DNA of 64,000 nt from assembly GCF_004342225.1 (NCBI RefSeq), contig NZ_SMAR01000012.1:1-64000 (forward strand). Direction: 5' to 3'. Both the position numbers and the translations under genes were made by a program. Shown piece by piece: positions 27,975-37,305 of this stretch; position 1 is the first letter of the stretch, and every line of letters begins with the position of its first letter. The notes beneath the pieces are model-generated. The model was given only the letters and a program-made list of their open reading frames with translations. It was not told the DNA's origin and ran no database searches. Source of the DNA: Martelella mediterranea. Lineage in GTDB: Bacteria > Pseudomonadota > Alphaproteobacteria > Rhizobiales > Rhizobiaceae.

Positions 27975-29264
27975 CTAATGGAACAATGATGGCAGGAAGA
28001 GGGTCAGCGCTGGTATGTAAGTCACCAGCAGCAGAGTAAAGACGGCTGCGAAATAAAACGGCCAGATGGTTCTGATGGCTTGTGAAACCGGTATCTTGCC
28101 GACTGCGCAGCCAACAAAAAGCACAGATCCCACAGGCGGTGTGCAAAGCCCGATGCCGAGGTTCAGGATCATGATCACACCGAACTGAACCGGGTCGACG
28201 CCAAAGGCAGAGGCAACCGGCAGGAAAATCGGCGTTGTGATCACGATCAGCGGTGACATGTCCATGAATGTACCCAGAACCAGAAGGGCGACATTGATCA
28301 GGAGCATGATGATGATCGGATTTTCCGAAACCGTCTGCATGAAGGCGACGATGTTTGCAGGCACCCGCAAATAGGCCAGTAGCCAGCCGAAGCAGGCGGC
28401 AGAACCAATCACCAGAAGCACCATTGCTGTCGTTTTGACCGCACCGACCGTTACTTCGACGAAGGCTTTGAAGTCCATCGTCTTGTAAAGGAAGATCGTG
28501 CACAAAATCGCATAGACCACAGCGATATTGGAGCTTTCTGATGCGGTGAAAATACCGGAGCGTACACCACCGAAGATGATGGCAATCAGGATCAGACCAG
28601 GGATTGCATCCAGAAACAGATGCCCGGCCATCTTCAAACCCGGAAACTTTTCCGTCGGATAACCACGCTTCTTTGCCACAAAATAAGCGGCCACCATAAG
28701 TGCCAGCGCCAGAATGATGCCGGGAATGATGCCCGCCGTGAACAGATCGGCAATCGAGATACGGCCACCACCGGCGATCGAATAGATGATCAGGTTGTGA
28801 GACGGCGGTAGCATCAGCGCGATCATAGCCGCCGTCACAGTGATGTTCACCGCGTAGTCCGCGTCATAGCCACGTTCACGCATCTGCGGCACCATCAGGC
28901 CGCCAATGGCTGACGCATCAGCTGCAGCAGAGCCGGAAATGCCGCCAAAGAGCACCGATGCAGCAATATTGACCTGGCCAAGACCACCGCGGAAATGTCC
29001 GACCGCTGCACCGGCAAGCGCTACAAGGCGCCGGGCGATGCCGCCGCGGACCATGATTTCACCGGCGTAGATGAAGAAAGGAATCGCCATCAGCGCGAAA
29101 ACCGACACACCGGAGTTCAAACGCTGAAACACCACCAGTGGCGGAAGGCCAAGGTAGAGAATTGTGGCGAAGGATGAAATTCCAAGGCAGAAGGCAACCG
29201 GCGTTCCGATAAAAAGCAGGAAGGCGAAGGTGCCGAATAGGACTATCAGTTCCATGATCGTCAC
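27975..29264 (-). CDS. TRAP transporter large permease (DctM family)
   Basis: 429 residues with about twelve hydrophobic helices. Family landmarks: LVVFQRLNSGVSVFALMAIPFFIYAGEIMVRGG, GGISGSAAADASAIGGLMVPQM, MLPPSHNLIIYSIAGGG and LGTFMDMSPLIVITTPIFLPVA. It forms the Na+-driven channel. The start overlaps the dctQ stop by four bases (ATGA). Probable substrate is a hexuronate, by analogy with the galacturonate TRAP of Agrobacterium and from its operon. Confidence 0.95.
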   Translation of the reverse strand: MTIMELIVLFGTFAFLLFIGTPVAFCLGISSFATILYLGLPPLVVFQRLNSGVSVFALMAIPFFIYAGEIMVRGGIARRLVALAGAAVGHFRGGLGQVNIAASVLFGGISGSAAADASAIGGLMVPQMRERGYDADYAVNITVTAAMIALMLPPSHNLIIYSIAGGGRISIADLFTAGIIPGIILALALMVAAYFVAKKRGYPTEKFPGLKMAGHLFLDAIPGLILIAIIFGGVRSGIFTASESSNIAVVYAILCTIFLYKTMDFKAFVEVTVGAVKTTAMVLLVIGSAACFGWLLAYLRVPANIVAFMQTVSENPIIIMLLINVALLVLGTFMDMSPLIVITTPIFLPVASAFGVDPVQFGVIMILNLGIGLCTPPVGSVLFVGCAVGKIPVSQAIRTIWPFYFAAVFTLLLVTYIPALTLFLPSLFH

Positions 29265-29788
29265 TCCTCGTCAAAAAGATCGGTTTCGCCAAACCGTGCT
29301 GTCGGAAGTCCCGCGAAACGTCTTGCAATGCGTTCGAGCGAGAAAATGGACATGAGTGCACCGCCGCAGACCAGCGACAGGTAATCAATGCCACCGGGAA
29401 TACCGAGCGCTGGTGTGGTCGCACTCCAGGTTCCGGCAACCAGCTGGGACCCGTAGATGACCATGCCAGCGGAAAAGGCGATGACGAAGAAGTCGGAAAT
29501 GGTGAAGAAGGTGAGCTTCACCTTACGTGGAACGACATGGATCAGAATGTCGAAGCTCAGATGATAGCCCTGACGGATGCCGACGGCCGCGCCAAGGAAA
29601 ATAAACCAGCCCATCAGAAGAACAGAGGTTTGCTCTGTCCAGATCGGCGTTGAATTCAGAACATAACGACCAAAGACCTGCCATGCGATGAAGATCGTCA
29701 TCAGCGTGAGGCCGATGGCTGCCCCCCAAAGCGCGATGTTGGCGACAACACCCAGCACCCGCGCTATTGATTTCATTGTCTGTTGCAC
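29261..29788 (-). CDS. TRAP transporter small permease (DctQ family)
   Basis: 175 residues with four hydrophobic helices. GTG 29788 is preferred over ATG 29776 because GGGGGAG stands eight bases before it. Family segments: VFGRYVLNSTPIWTEQTSVLLMGWFIFLGAAVGIRQGYHLSFDIL. It forms the membrane complex with the large permease gene that overlaps it. Confidence 0.93.
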   Translation of the reverse strand: MQQTMKSIARVLGVVANIALWGAAIGLTLMTIFIAWQVFGRYVLNSTPIWTEQTSVLLMGWFIFLGAAVGIRQGYHLSFDILIHVVPRKVKLTFFTISDFFVIAFSAGMVIYGSQLVAGTWSATTPALGIPGGIDYLSLVCGGALMSIFSLERIARRFAGLPTARFGETDLFDEE

Positions 29789-29813
29789 TGTTTTTACTCC
29801 CCCGAGGAGAGAA

Positions 29814-29837
29814 CGCGGCGGCGATCAAACCGCCGCG
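29814..29837 (-). terminator. Hairpin between dctP and dctQ (possible attenuator)
   Basis: CGCGGCGG / CCGCCGCG with an eight-base loop, no T-run. Hairpins after binding-protein genes often reduce downstream expression or stabilise the upstream message. Confidence 0.5.
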
Positions 29838-29848
29838 CCCATCTGTGC

Positions 29849-30838
29849 TTACTGGGTTTCCTGAATACGCCTGACCATGTCTTTCAGCTTCTCGCTGGTG
29901 ACATGCTTTTCGTAGACAGGGCCCATGGCCTCAATGAACGGGGTCTTGTCGATATCGGTGATGATCTCGACGCCAGCCTCGCGGACGATGGCTTCGGACT
30001 CGGCTTCACGCTCAGCCCATTTTTCGCGCTGATACTCGACCGATTGCTTGGCCGTTTTACGTACGCAGGCCTGATCTTCCGGTGAAAGCTTGTCCCATGT
30101 GGTTTTCGACATCACCAGCACTTCCGGCACGATCAGGTGCTGATCGAGCGTATAGTATGGGGCGACATCGTAATGGCTGGACGATTCAAAGGACGGCCAG
30201 TTGTTTTCTGCTCCATCGATAACGCCGGTCTGGATCGAGGAGTAAACCTCGCCATAGGGCATCGGGGTTGCGTTAGCACCCAGTGCGTTGACCATGTCGA
30301 CAAAGATGTCGGACTGCATCACGCGGAATTTAAGACCGTTGAGGTCTTCCATCGAGGTGATTGGCTTTTCGCGGTTGTAGAAGGAGCGCGAGCCACCATC
30401 ATAAAAGGCCAGTCCCACGAGCCCGTAAGGTTCGAAGGCAGCCAGGATTTCATCGCCGATCTCGCCATCCATGACCGTATGCATGTGGTCGACGGAACGG
30501 AAGATGTAAGGTAGCGAAGGAACCTGCGTTTCTTCGATCAGACCGTTAAACGGCCCGAGACTCACGCGCAGCATATCGATAACGCCAAAGCGGGCCTGCT
30601 CGATTGTGTCTTTTTCCTCCCCGAGCTGAGCTGAGTCGTAAACATCAATGGCAAGGCCGCCATTGGTGCACTCTTCCAGCTGATCACTCATATATTCGAC
30701 GGCGACAACCGTCGGATAGCCCGCCGGATGCGTATCCGACGAGCGCAATGTCATATCTGCGGCATTTGCCGAAATGGCCCCCGTCGCAATGATCGCGACG
30801 GTTGCAATTCCCACTCCCAGTTCTTTCAAGCTTTTCAT
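29849..30838 (-). CDS. TRAP transporter substrate-binding protein (DctP family)
   Basis: 329 residues. Signal peptide [25 protein letters not shown], then [27 protein letters not shown]. The DctP signature follows: [59 protein letters not shown], with the Arg (KFRVMQ) that binds the substrate carboxylate. That suits a uronic acid. Gene order dctP-dctQ-dctM follows uxaC. Confidence 0.95.
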   Translation of the reverse strand: MKSLKELGVGIATVAIIATGAISANAADMTLRSSDTHPAGYPTVVAVEYMSDQLEECTNGGLAIDVYDSAQLGEEKDTIEQARFGVIDMLRVSLGPFNGLIEETQVPSLPYIFRSVDHMHTVMDGEIGDEILAAFEPYGLVGLAFYDGGSRSFYNREKPITSMEDLNGLKFRVMQSDIFVDMVNALGANATPMPYGEVYSSIQTGVIDGAENNWPSFESSSHYDVAPYYTLDQHLIVPEVLVMSKTTWDKLSPEDQACVRKTAKQSVEYQREKWAEREAESEAIVREAGVEIITDIDKTPFIEAMGPVYEKHVTSEKLKDMVRRIQETQ

Positions 30839-30870
30839 AAGGTCCTCGCCCTGCTTGAAAATGGCTGTTG

Positions 30871-32274
30871 CTACAGCCTGTATGCGCGCTTGACCAGATT
30901 GTAGGCCAAGTCGCGCGCGACTTCGGGCGCTTCGTCCTCAGCGAGGCGCCCCGTGGCGACGAGTGTCGCCAGAAATGCACAGTCGACACGACGGGCAACG
31001 TCATGGCGCGCGGGGATCGAGCAGAATGCGCGCGTGTCGTCGTTAAAGCCAACTGTATTATAGAAGCCTGCAGTTTCCGTCATCATTTCGCGATAGCGAC
31101 GCATGCCTTCAGGGCTGTCATGGAACCACCAGGCAGGACCTGCTTTCAGTGACGGATAAACACCGACGAGCGGTGCCAGCTCACGCGAATAACTGGTTTC
31201 ATCCAGCGTGAACAGGATGATCGAAAGCTTCGGGTTCATGCCAACGGCATTGAGAAGCGGACGGAGATCGCGAACGTAGTTGGTCTGGGTCGGGATGTCG
31301 AAACCCTTGTCACGCCCGAACCGTGCCATCACGTCATCATTGTGGTTGCGCATCGATCCGGGGTGGATCTGCAGGACCAGACCATCTTCAATGCTCATGC
31401 GTGCCATTTCCGTCAGCATGTGGCCGCGGAAGGCATCGGCTTCTTCAGCAGAGCATTTTCCCTTAAGCGCCTTTTCAAAAAGAGCTTCGGCTTCAGCCTT
31501 CGGCAGATCTTCCGTGCGTGCGGTCGGATGACCGTGGTCGGTCGATGTTGCGCCATATTCCTTGAAGAACGCACGGCGAATGCGGTGGGCTTCGAGATAG
31601 CCGTCATAGTTTGTGGCGTCGACGCCGGCCATTTCACCGAATTTTTCGATGTTCCCGGCAAAACCTTCAAAATCCGGGTCGACAACCGGGTCGGGACGGT
31701 AGGCCGTTACCACCTTGCCGCCGGTCCAGCCGGACTCCTTGATCATCTTGTGCCATTTCAGATCATCAAGCGGGCTTTCCGTTGTCGCGATCACTTCGAT
31801 GTTGAAGCGTTCAAACAAAGCGCGCGGGCGGAATTCCGGCTTCTGCAGACAATCATTGATGTGGTCGTAAAATTCGTCCGCTGTTTCCGGGCCAAAACGT
31901 TTGGTCAGGCCAAAAACATGCTCAAAGGAATGTTCCAGCCATCCGCGGCTTGGTGTGCCGCGCAGCAGGTAAAAGTTCTCGGCAAACAGGCGCCAGATCT
32001 TGCGGCTGTCGGTCTCTGTTTCGCCGCCATCTGCACGCGGAACGCCCAGAGAAGTCAGGTCAACACCCTGCGAGCAGAGCATGCGGAAGACGTAATGGTC
32101 GGGAACGACGAAAAGTTTGGCCGGGTCCGGGAAGGGCTCGTTTTCAGCATACCAGCGCGGATCCGTGTGACCGTGCGGGCTGACGATCGGAAGTGTGCTG
32201 ACTTCATTGTAAAGCGAACGTGCAATATCCCGTGCACGCGGTTCGATCGGAAAGAGCCGGTCTTTGTCGAGCAT
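30871..32274 (-). CDS. uxaC: Glucuronate/galacturonate isomerase
   Basis: 467 residues, normal UxaC length. Amidohydrolase-like TIM barrel: [35 protein letters not shown] near the N-terminus (HxHxD), [27 protein letters not shown] and [26 protein letters not shown]. It interconverts galacturonate/tagaturonate and glucuronate/fructuronate. First gene of the leftward operon, divergent from gntR-kdgK. Confidence 0.96.
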   Translation of the reverse strand: MLDKDRLFPIEPRARDIARSLYNEVSTLPIVSPHGHTDPRWYAENEPFPDPAKLFVVPDHYVFRMLCSQGVDLTSLGVPRADGGETETDSRKIWRLFAENFYLLRGTPSRGWLEHSFEHVFGLTKRFGPETADEFYDHINDCLQKPEFRPRALFERFNIEVIATTESPLDDLKWHKMIKESGWTGGKVVTAYRPDPVVDPDFEGFAGNIEKFGEMAGVDATNYDGYLEAHRIRRAFFKEYGATSTDHGHPTARTEDLPKAEAEALFEKALKGKCSAEEADAFRGHMLTEMARMSIEDGLVLQIHPGSMRNHNDDVMARFGRDKGFDIPTQTNYVRDLRPLLNAVGMNPKLSIILFTLDETSYSRELAPLVGVYPSLKAGPAWWFHDSPEGMRRYREMMTETAGFYNTVGFNDDTRAFCSIPARHDVARRVDCAFLATLVATGRLAEDEAPEVARDLAYNLVKRAYRL

Positions 32275-32344
32275 TATTTTGACCTCCCCAGATGGGCTTT
32301 GGTGTCGCGGCTGAAAAAGCGCGATTGCATTTCACGAGAAAACT

Positions 32345-32360
32345 AATATGTTAGTATGCA
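32345..32360. promoter_or_regulatory. Candidate GntR operator in the uxaC / gntR divergent promoter
   Basis: AATATGTTAGTATGCA, 14/16 identical to the site before the pectin methylesterase gene. It overlaps CTAA-TATG-TTAG, a dyad at 32343-32354. It lies 70 bases from the uxaC start and 22 from the regulator's ATG, well placed to control both directions. Confidence 0.55.
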
Positions 32361-32382
32361 CCAAGTGTCAATGGAGGTCGTG

Positions 32383-33084
32383 ATGGCCGGAAAACTAAAT
32401 ATCGGGGCTCTGGAGCCGACGCGCTCTCCATCCGTGACGGATCTGGTTTATGAGCACCTTTACAAACAAGTTGTTGAAACGGATCTGCCGCCTGGCGCCA
32501 AACTTTCGGAAGTTGAGGTGGCGCGGCAGCTTGGAGTTTCGCGTCAGCCCGTTCGCGATGCGTTTTACCGTTTATCGCAGCAGGGCTTCCTGCTTATACG
32601 GCCGCAACGTGCAACGCTTGTGACACCGATTTCGATTGAGGCGGTGATGCAGGCACATTTTATCCGCACCTCGCTGGAAATGGCAACGGTCAGGGCCGCG
32701 GTGGAAATGGGACCGGAGTGCAACACGAAGGTCCTTGATGAAATGCTGGAACAGCAGCGCGAAGCCTATGATGCGGGCGACAAGGCGCTGTTTCATCAAC
32801 TGGATGACGAATTCCACAAGATCATTTCTGAGCTTTCCGGCCATGGTTACACCTGGTCATTGATCCGCGAACACAAGGCGCATATGGACCGGGTGCGCTT
32901 TCTCTCGCTGTCATTTACTGCGAACAACGCGCTCGAAGAACATGAAGGCATCGTCAAAGCCATAAAGGAAAACGATGTTGATGCTGCAGTCGAGGCAATG
33001 CGGTTTCACCTTTCCCGCATTGCCGGCATCGTTGAGCGAATCCACACGACCCATCCCGGTTTTTTTGAAACGGACGAAAAATGA
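32383..33084 (+). CDS. GntR-family (FadR/FCD) transcriptional regulator of uronate genes
   Basis: 233 residues from ATG 32383, with GGAGG (32373-32377) five bases upstream. The N-terminal winged helix has PSVTDLVYEHLYKQVVETDLPPGAKLSEVEVARQLGVSRQPVRDAFYRLSQQGFLLIRPQRATLV. The C-terminal FCD domain has metal-ligand-like residues in LFHQLDDEFHKIISEL and HLSRI. Probably a repressor released by a uronate or KDG, inferred from divergence from uxaC and coupling to kdgK (ATGA overlap). ExuR/UxuR are functional parallels. Confidence 0.92.
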   Translation: MAGKLNIGALEPTRSPSVTDLVYEHLYKQVVETDLPPGAKLSEVEVARQLGVSRQPVRDAFYRLSQQGFLLIRPQRATLVTPISIEAVMQAHFIRTSLEMATVRAAVEMGPECNTKVLDEMLEQQREAYDAGDKALFHQLDDEFHKIISELSGHGYTWSLIREHKAHMDRVRFLSLSFTANNALEEHEGIVKAIKENDVDAAVEAMRFHLSRIAGIVERIHTTHPGFFETDEK

Positions 33085-33995
33085 AAAAACTGCCTCCCAA
33101 AATCATGTGCATCGGCGAATGCATGGTCGAGATGGCGCCGCGCGAAGACGGGGCCTATCGGCGAGGATTTGCCGGCGATACCTTCAATTCGGCATGGTAT
33201 CTTTCAAAGCTTCTGCCGAAAGACTTCTCTGTCGACTATTTTACCGGTGCAGGCACGGATGCAATCTCCGGTGCAATGATAAGCTTTATGGAAGATGCGG
33301 GCGTTGGAACCTCCAGCATCCGCCGGTTCGACGATCGCACTGTCGGGCTTTATATGATCGCACTTAAAAACGGAGAGCGCAGCTTTTCCTACTGGCGTGA
33401 TATGTCGGCTGCCAAGCTTCTGGCAGAGGACCGGTCTGCGCTTGAAAAGGCCGTCGAAGGCAAGGGCCTGATCCTGTTTTCCGGCATCACCATGGCGGTG
33501 ATCTATCCCGAACATCGTGACATTCTTCTGTCGGTTCTTGCGGAAGCGCGCAAGGCCGGTGCTGTTGTGGCTTTTGATCCGAATATGCGTGAGCGTCTGT
33601 GGCCGTCACGCGAGGTGATGGCGGAAGCGATCACCAGGGCCGCTGCCGTCAGCGATATCGTCCTGCCGTCCTTTGATGAGGATGGCACGATTTTCGGTGA
33701 TGAGAACCCGCAAGCAACCATTGCACGCTATCGTTCGAAGGGTGTCAAAACCGTCATCGTTAAAAACGGCCCCAATACGATCTTTGCAGAAGATGCCGAT
33801 GCCGGGCCCGTAACCTTTGATCCGACACCGTCTGAGAATGTTGTTGATACCACCGCTGCCGGTGACAGCTTCAATGCTGGTCTGATTTCGGCCCTGATGG
33901 CAGGTGCTCCTCTTGTTGAGGCGCTTGAGAAGGCTTCAGCACTTTCTGCCCGCGTCATCGGTGCCCGTGGCGCTCTGGTCCCTGAGGCTATCTGA
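33081..33995 (+). CDS. kdgK: 2-dehydro-3-deoxygluconokinase
   Basis: 304 residues, PfkB-family sugar kinase. N-terminal IMCIGECMVEMAP, GGxxxN-like region RGFAGDTFNSAWYLSKLLP, and the C-terminal PfkB signature DTTAAGDSFNAGL from 256 with catalytic Asp 262. It phosphorylates KDG to KDPG, the common end of both branches in this region. The KDPG aldolase gene is not in the window. The start overlaps the gntR stop. Confidence 0.95.
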   Translation: MKKLPPKIMCIGECMVEMAPREDGAYRRGFAGDTFNSAWYLSKLLPKDFSVDYFTGAGTDAISGAMISFMEDAGVGTSSIRRFDDRTVGLYMIALKNGERSFSYWRDMSAAKLLAEDRSALEKAVEGKGLILFSGITMAVIYPEHRDILLSVLAEARKAGAVVAFDPNMRERLWPSREVMAEAITRAAAVSDIVLPSFDEDGTIFGDENPQATIARYRSKGVKTVIVKNGPNTIFAEDADAGPVTFDPTPSENVVDTTAAGDSFNAGLISALMAGAPLVEALEKASALSARVIGARGALVPEAI

Positions 33996-34063
33996 GCGAT
34001 GCCTGAAGTAGCGCGTTAGCCATCCCGCTATATTTTCGATGCGGGAATGAATTTGCGGCAATG

Positions 34064-34100
34064 GAGCGGTGAGATGGCGAGACCATATCACCGCTCTTTT
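34064..34100 (+). terminator. Rho-independent terminator of gntR-kdgK
   Basis: GAGCGGTGAGATGG (34064-34077) pairs with CCATATCACCGCTC (34083-34096), one mismatch, then TTTT. A smaller hairpin TCCCGC / GCGGGA lies just before at 34023-34046. Confidence 0.85.
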
Positions 34101-34263
34101 CGTATGTCTCGGACAGCGCGCATCCGTGTTGAATTGTGGCAAAAATACAACCTTAAATTAAAACCAGATGTTGCTAACGTTCGTTAAGGCGATTTAATAG
34201 ACGCGTCCAGATGGAGATGGCATTAATCAATAACTCGCTTTAGTTGTTTTAGTGAGGGATTAA

Positions 34264-34842
34264 ATGATTGATTACAGGCCTCTTTGCCTCATTCTGCCGC
34301 TGATCGCAGGGTGTCAGACCGCTAAGCCGGTTTCTATGGTTGTGGATGCAACCCCGACTGTCGCGTCAGTCAAACATGGCGATGTGCTGGCCGCTCAGCG
34401 TGCAGCCGGTCAGGATATCCCGGAGGTGAGGGGATTCGACTACGTGACCGTTCGTGCCGTTGCTGTTCTGCGTGACGAGGAAACAGGCAGATCAAAGAAC
34501 GAAGAGCTTGAGGGAATACCTTGCACGGTTTCCAGTGAAGGATATACCGCTGAAGTTAAAACGGCAGCGCAGGTTAAGGTTCCCAATTATGGTTATGCAT
34601 CGCGCCCGATTGAAGTGCGGTGCAAAGCTCCGGGATACAAGGACGGAGTTAAAACTGTTTCGGCTTATGACATCACGAGCTCCAACCGCTTGAATTCGGC
34701 TGCTTCCGGTGGCTTGCTTGGTGTTGTGGTTGTCGGTCTTATTGATGCGGCAGATTCAAAAGATGACCACAAGTTCGGTTATCCGGAGGTCAGGGTTTAC
34801 ATGTATCCGCAGGCATCGAAGCAATCGGCATCAAAAAGCTGA
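34264..34842 (+). CDS. Putative lipoprotein, function unknown
   Basis: 192 residues. N-terminus MIDYRPLCLILPLIAGCQT has lipobox IAGC (Cys 17), so the mature part is probably outer-membrane or periplasmic. The body is polar, with two further cysteines (IPCTV and VRCKAPGYKDG) and a short hydrophobic glycine/valine stretch near 150-162 (GGLLGVVVVGLIDAA). I recognise no family. It stands alone between kdgK and the convergent AraC gene, so a pectin link is only positional. Confidence 0.7.
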   Translation: MIDYRPLCLILPLIAGCQTAKPVSMVVDATPTVASVKHGDVLAAQRAAGQDIPEVRGFDYVTVRAVAVLRDEETGRSKNEELEGIPCTVSSEGYTAEVKTAAQVKVPNYGYASRPIEVRCKAPGYKDGVKTVSAYDITSSNRLNSAASGGLLGVVVVGLIDAADSKDDHKFGYPEVRVYMYPQASKQSASKS

Positions 34843-34867
34843 GCTTTTAACATCAAGCGACGGAACG

Positions 34868-35785
34868 TCAGTCGTTCGGTCTCAAAAGAGGGTAGAGGGT
34901 CATGCCATCCTCTTCCCCCCTTGGGAAGCCACCATCCTGATGGCGCTTCTGCAGTATCTTGTAGCCAGCAGGGCTGACGCCGATATAGCGCTTGAACATG
35001 CGAGAAAAGTAGTAGCTGTCGGAATACCCGACGAAGGCGGCGGCCTGTTTGACGCTCTGTCCGCTTGCTAGAAGCGCCATGGCGCGTTCCATGCGCTTGA
35101 ACTCCTGATATTTCGGCGGTGTCAGGCCGACCTGCTTTCTGAATTCCCTGCGAAAATAATCTTCATTGTAAGGGATGCCTTCGAGTACGCGGGTTACCGT
35201 ATCTTCGCTGATCGGATCTGCTGCGATCTGACTGGCCGCGACCATCACTGACAGAGACAGGCTGTCCGGGCTGTTGACCGACACATCCTGTTGCGGCTTC
35301 CAGCGAATGAATGCAGCTTCGATAAATTCTGTCAGCAGCACGATAAACATATGGTGCTGGCTGAACGTGGTGGAGGAGAGTGGTACCGACTCGCGGTAGT
35401 GTCGCGCCAGAGGTTCGATCATGTCCCAGCGCGGCAGGTCGACCCATTTTTGGTATTCCAGCTGGTCCAGAAGGTCCATGCGGCCGAAAACTTCAGCTCT
35501 GAAATGCTGTGCCACGCCGGTATAAAGCTCTTTCGACAGGGACCGGCCGATGAAGCGTTGTCCTGCACGAATCAGCATCGCCCGGCCTGGCTTCATCTCG
35601 AAAGCTTCGCCGTCAATTTCATATTCAGCCCGACCGGTGAGGCAGATTACAAGGTCATGGACCCGGTTGATTTTGTCCGTTGTCCACGTGGACGTGTGCA
35701 GCATTTTGATGGCTGAGCGGGTTAATGTGAGGTTCAGCGCATTAACCGCAAGTCCGTCAAGAATGCCACCTTCGATTTTGTCCAT
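34868..35785 (-). CDS. AraC-family transcriptional regulator
   Basis: 305 residues. The N-terminal cupin-like AraC ligand domain (about 1-170) has TDKINRVHDLVICLTGRAEYEIDGEAFEMKPGRAMLIRAGQ. The C-terminal pair of helix-turn-helix motifs is at about 200-290: GIPYNEDYFRREFRKQVGLTPPKYQEFKRMERAMALL and SVKQAAAFVGYSDSYYFSRMFKRYIGVSPAGYK. It diverges from togMNAB, so it probably activates that operon in response to oligogalacturonides or a product (inference). Confidence 0.92.
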   Translation of the reverse strand: MDKIEGGILDGLAVNALNLTLTRSAIKMLHTSTWTTDKINRVHDLVICLTGRAEYEIDGEAFEMKPGRAMLIRAGQRFIGRSLSKELYTGVAQHFRAEVFGRMDLLDQLEYQKWVDLPRWDMIEPLARHYRESVPLSSTTFSQHHMFIVLLTEFIEAAFIRWKPQQDVSVNSPDSLSLSVMVAASQIAADPISEDTVTRVLEGIPYNEDYFRREFRKQVGLTPPKYQEFKRMERAMALLASGQSVKQAAAFVGYSDSYYFSRMFKRYIGVSPAGYKILQKRHQDGGFPRGEEDGMTLYPLLRPND

Positions 35786-36417
35786 CTTTTTGTCCGAAAC
35801 CCTCTATTCCCAATTTCGCGCCATCCATGATTATTAGCAGTCGAAACGTCAAATTCCAGACGTTGAAACGAATATTCAGACTGGGAGGACAGTACAGGCA
35901 TGGGAGTAAAACGAGTTTAATCGGTTTAATTCCGCTGTCTGTCTGCATGCGCCATGCACAATTCAGAACATATAAAGGCGTGTCATAAAATACGATGGGG
36001 AGGAGGGTCGCTGGTTTCGGCGACAATGCGCCCGGTAATGAATTGCCGGAGCTGCGCCCCTGTCTGGCAACGCCAAAACAGAATCGATATGCCTTTTGAA
36101 GGTCGGGTCCTGCATTCCCTTTTCAGTGCACGGATCAGCAAAAGAGGGCGTCTTTCGGGATCTGCCAGTGAGCGGTATAATGCTGCTTCTTGCCCGAGCG
36201 CACCTTTCGACCCGACTATGGCAGATGCGAAACGCCAAAGCGCCACTGGCAGGGTCGCTATGGCATATCAACCCGAACGGCCCGTTTTGCCGTTCATCTC
36301 TCACAAAACCTTCGTCTGCGCCAGCCGTCTTTTGGCGGCTCTTTTCCAGCGCAATAAACTGATCGTGGCTTTCGGGAGGGGTTCCGAAAATCCGTTCACA
36401 GTCATGGGGACCAAGTC
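35786..36417. other. Long divergent region / leader before togM
   Basis: 632 bases without a credible gene. It has the AraC-type repeats near the left end. A terminator-like hairpin AGCCGTC-TTTT-GGCGGCT followed by CTTTT lies at 36322-36343, about 75 bases before togM. The operon may have a long, conditionally terminated leader. ORFs crossing it read as shadows. Confidence 0.5.
35841..35874. promoter_or_regulatory. Direct repeats 22 bp apart between araC-type gene and tog operon
   Basis: TCGAAACGTCAA (35841) and TTGAAACGAATA (35863) start 22 bases apart, two helical turns, as AraC-type half-sites often do. An overlapping dyad AACGTC-N8-GACGTT (35845-35864) is an alternative reading. They are 56 bases upstream of the regulator's start. 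Confidence 0.4.
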
Positions 36418-37302
36418 ATGAGCGGCGAAAATCGTTTCATGGGCCTGGCCTATCTGTCTCCGTACATTATAGGCCTCCTGCTCTTCACGGCCGTACCCTT
36501 TATCGCTTCGTTTGTGCTGTCGTTTACCGACTACAGCCTGATGAGTGCGCCGCACTGGGTCGGTCTGAAAAATTATATCCGGCTTTTCACGCATGACCGG
36601 ACGTTCAACAAATCGCTGACCGTCACGCTGATCTACGTGTTTTCCACTGTTCCGCTGAAGCTTGCTTTTGCACTCCTGATTGCGGTGATCTTGAACTATA
36701 AGCTGAAGTTCATCAACTTCTTCCGCACCGCCTTTTATGTTCCATCGATCCTCGGTGGTTCTGTCGCAATTGCGGTTTTGTGGCGCTATCTGTTTGCCGA
36801 TGTCGGCCTCGTCAATATGATGCTGGAAGGCCTTGGTTTTCAGGCTGTCAACTGGTTCGGCGATCCCAACAACGCGCTGTTCACGATCACGCTTCTGCGT
36901 CTGTGGCAGTTCGGTTCGGCCATGGTGATCTTCCTGGCTGCTCTGCAAAGCGTTGATAATTCGCTCTATGAAGCGGCTGCGATTGATGGTGCCGGCAAAT
37001 GGCGAACCTTCTTCTTCATCACTTTGCCGCTGATTACGCCGGTGATCTTCTTCAACCTGATCATGCAGACGGTTCAGGCCTTCCAGGAATTCAATGGTCC
37101 TTACATCATCACCGGTGGCGGTCCGCTGAAATCAACCTACCTGCTGCCGCTCTACATCTACGACGAAGCGTTTAAAAACTTCCGCATGGGTTACGCCTCG
37201 GCAATCGCATGGGTGATGTTTGCCATCATCATGGTTCTGACACTGATCGCTTTCTGGTCGTCCCGCCACTGGGTCTACTACGCTGGCGACAAGAGGAGCT
37301 GA
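36418..37302 (+). CDS. togM: Oligogalacturonide ABC transporter permease TogM-like
   Basis: 294 residues, six membrane helices typical of MalF/UgpA-like sugar permeases. The EAA loop is YEAAAIDGAGKWRTFFFITLPLITP. It opens MGLAYLSPYIIGLLLFTAVPFIASFVLSFTDY. The gene order permease-permease-ATPase-binding protein equals togMNAB of Dickeya, and the binding protein resembles TogB. First gene of the operon, four bases before togN. Confidence 0.88.
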   Translation: MSGENRFMGLAYLSPYIIGLLLFTAVPFIASFVLSFTDYSLMSAPHWVGLKNYIRLFTHDRTFNKSLTVTLIYVFSTVPLKLAFALLIAVILNYKLKFINFFRTAFYVPSILGGSVAIAVLWRYLFADVGLVNMMLEGLGFQAVNWFGDPNNALFTITLLRLWQFGSAMVIFLAALQSVDNSLYEAAAIDGAGKWRTFFFITLPLITPVIFFNLIMQTVQAFQEFNGPYIITGGGPLKSTYLLPLYIYDEAFKNFRMGYASAIAWVMFAIIMVLTLIAFWSSRHWVYYAGDKRS

Positions 37303-37305
37303 GAA

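Noticed and set aside
35954-36421. 155-codon ORF upstream of togM
   Set aside because: No ribosome site or family resemblance; it lies in the leader and overlaps the togM start.
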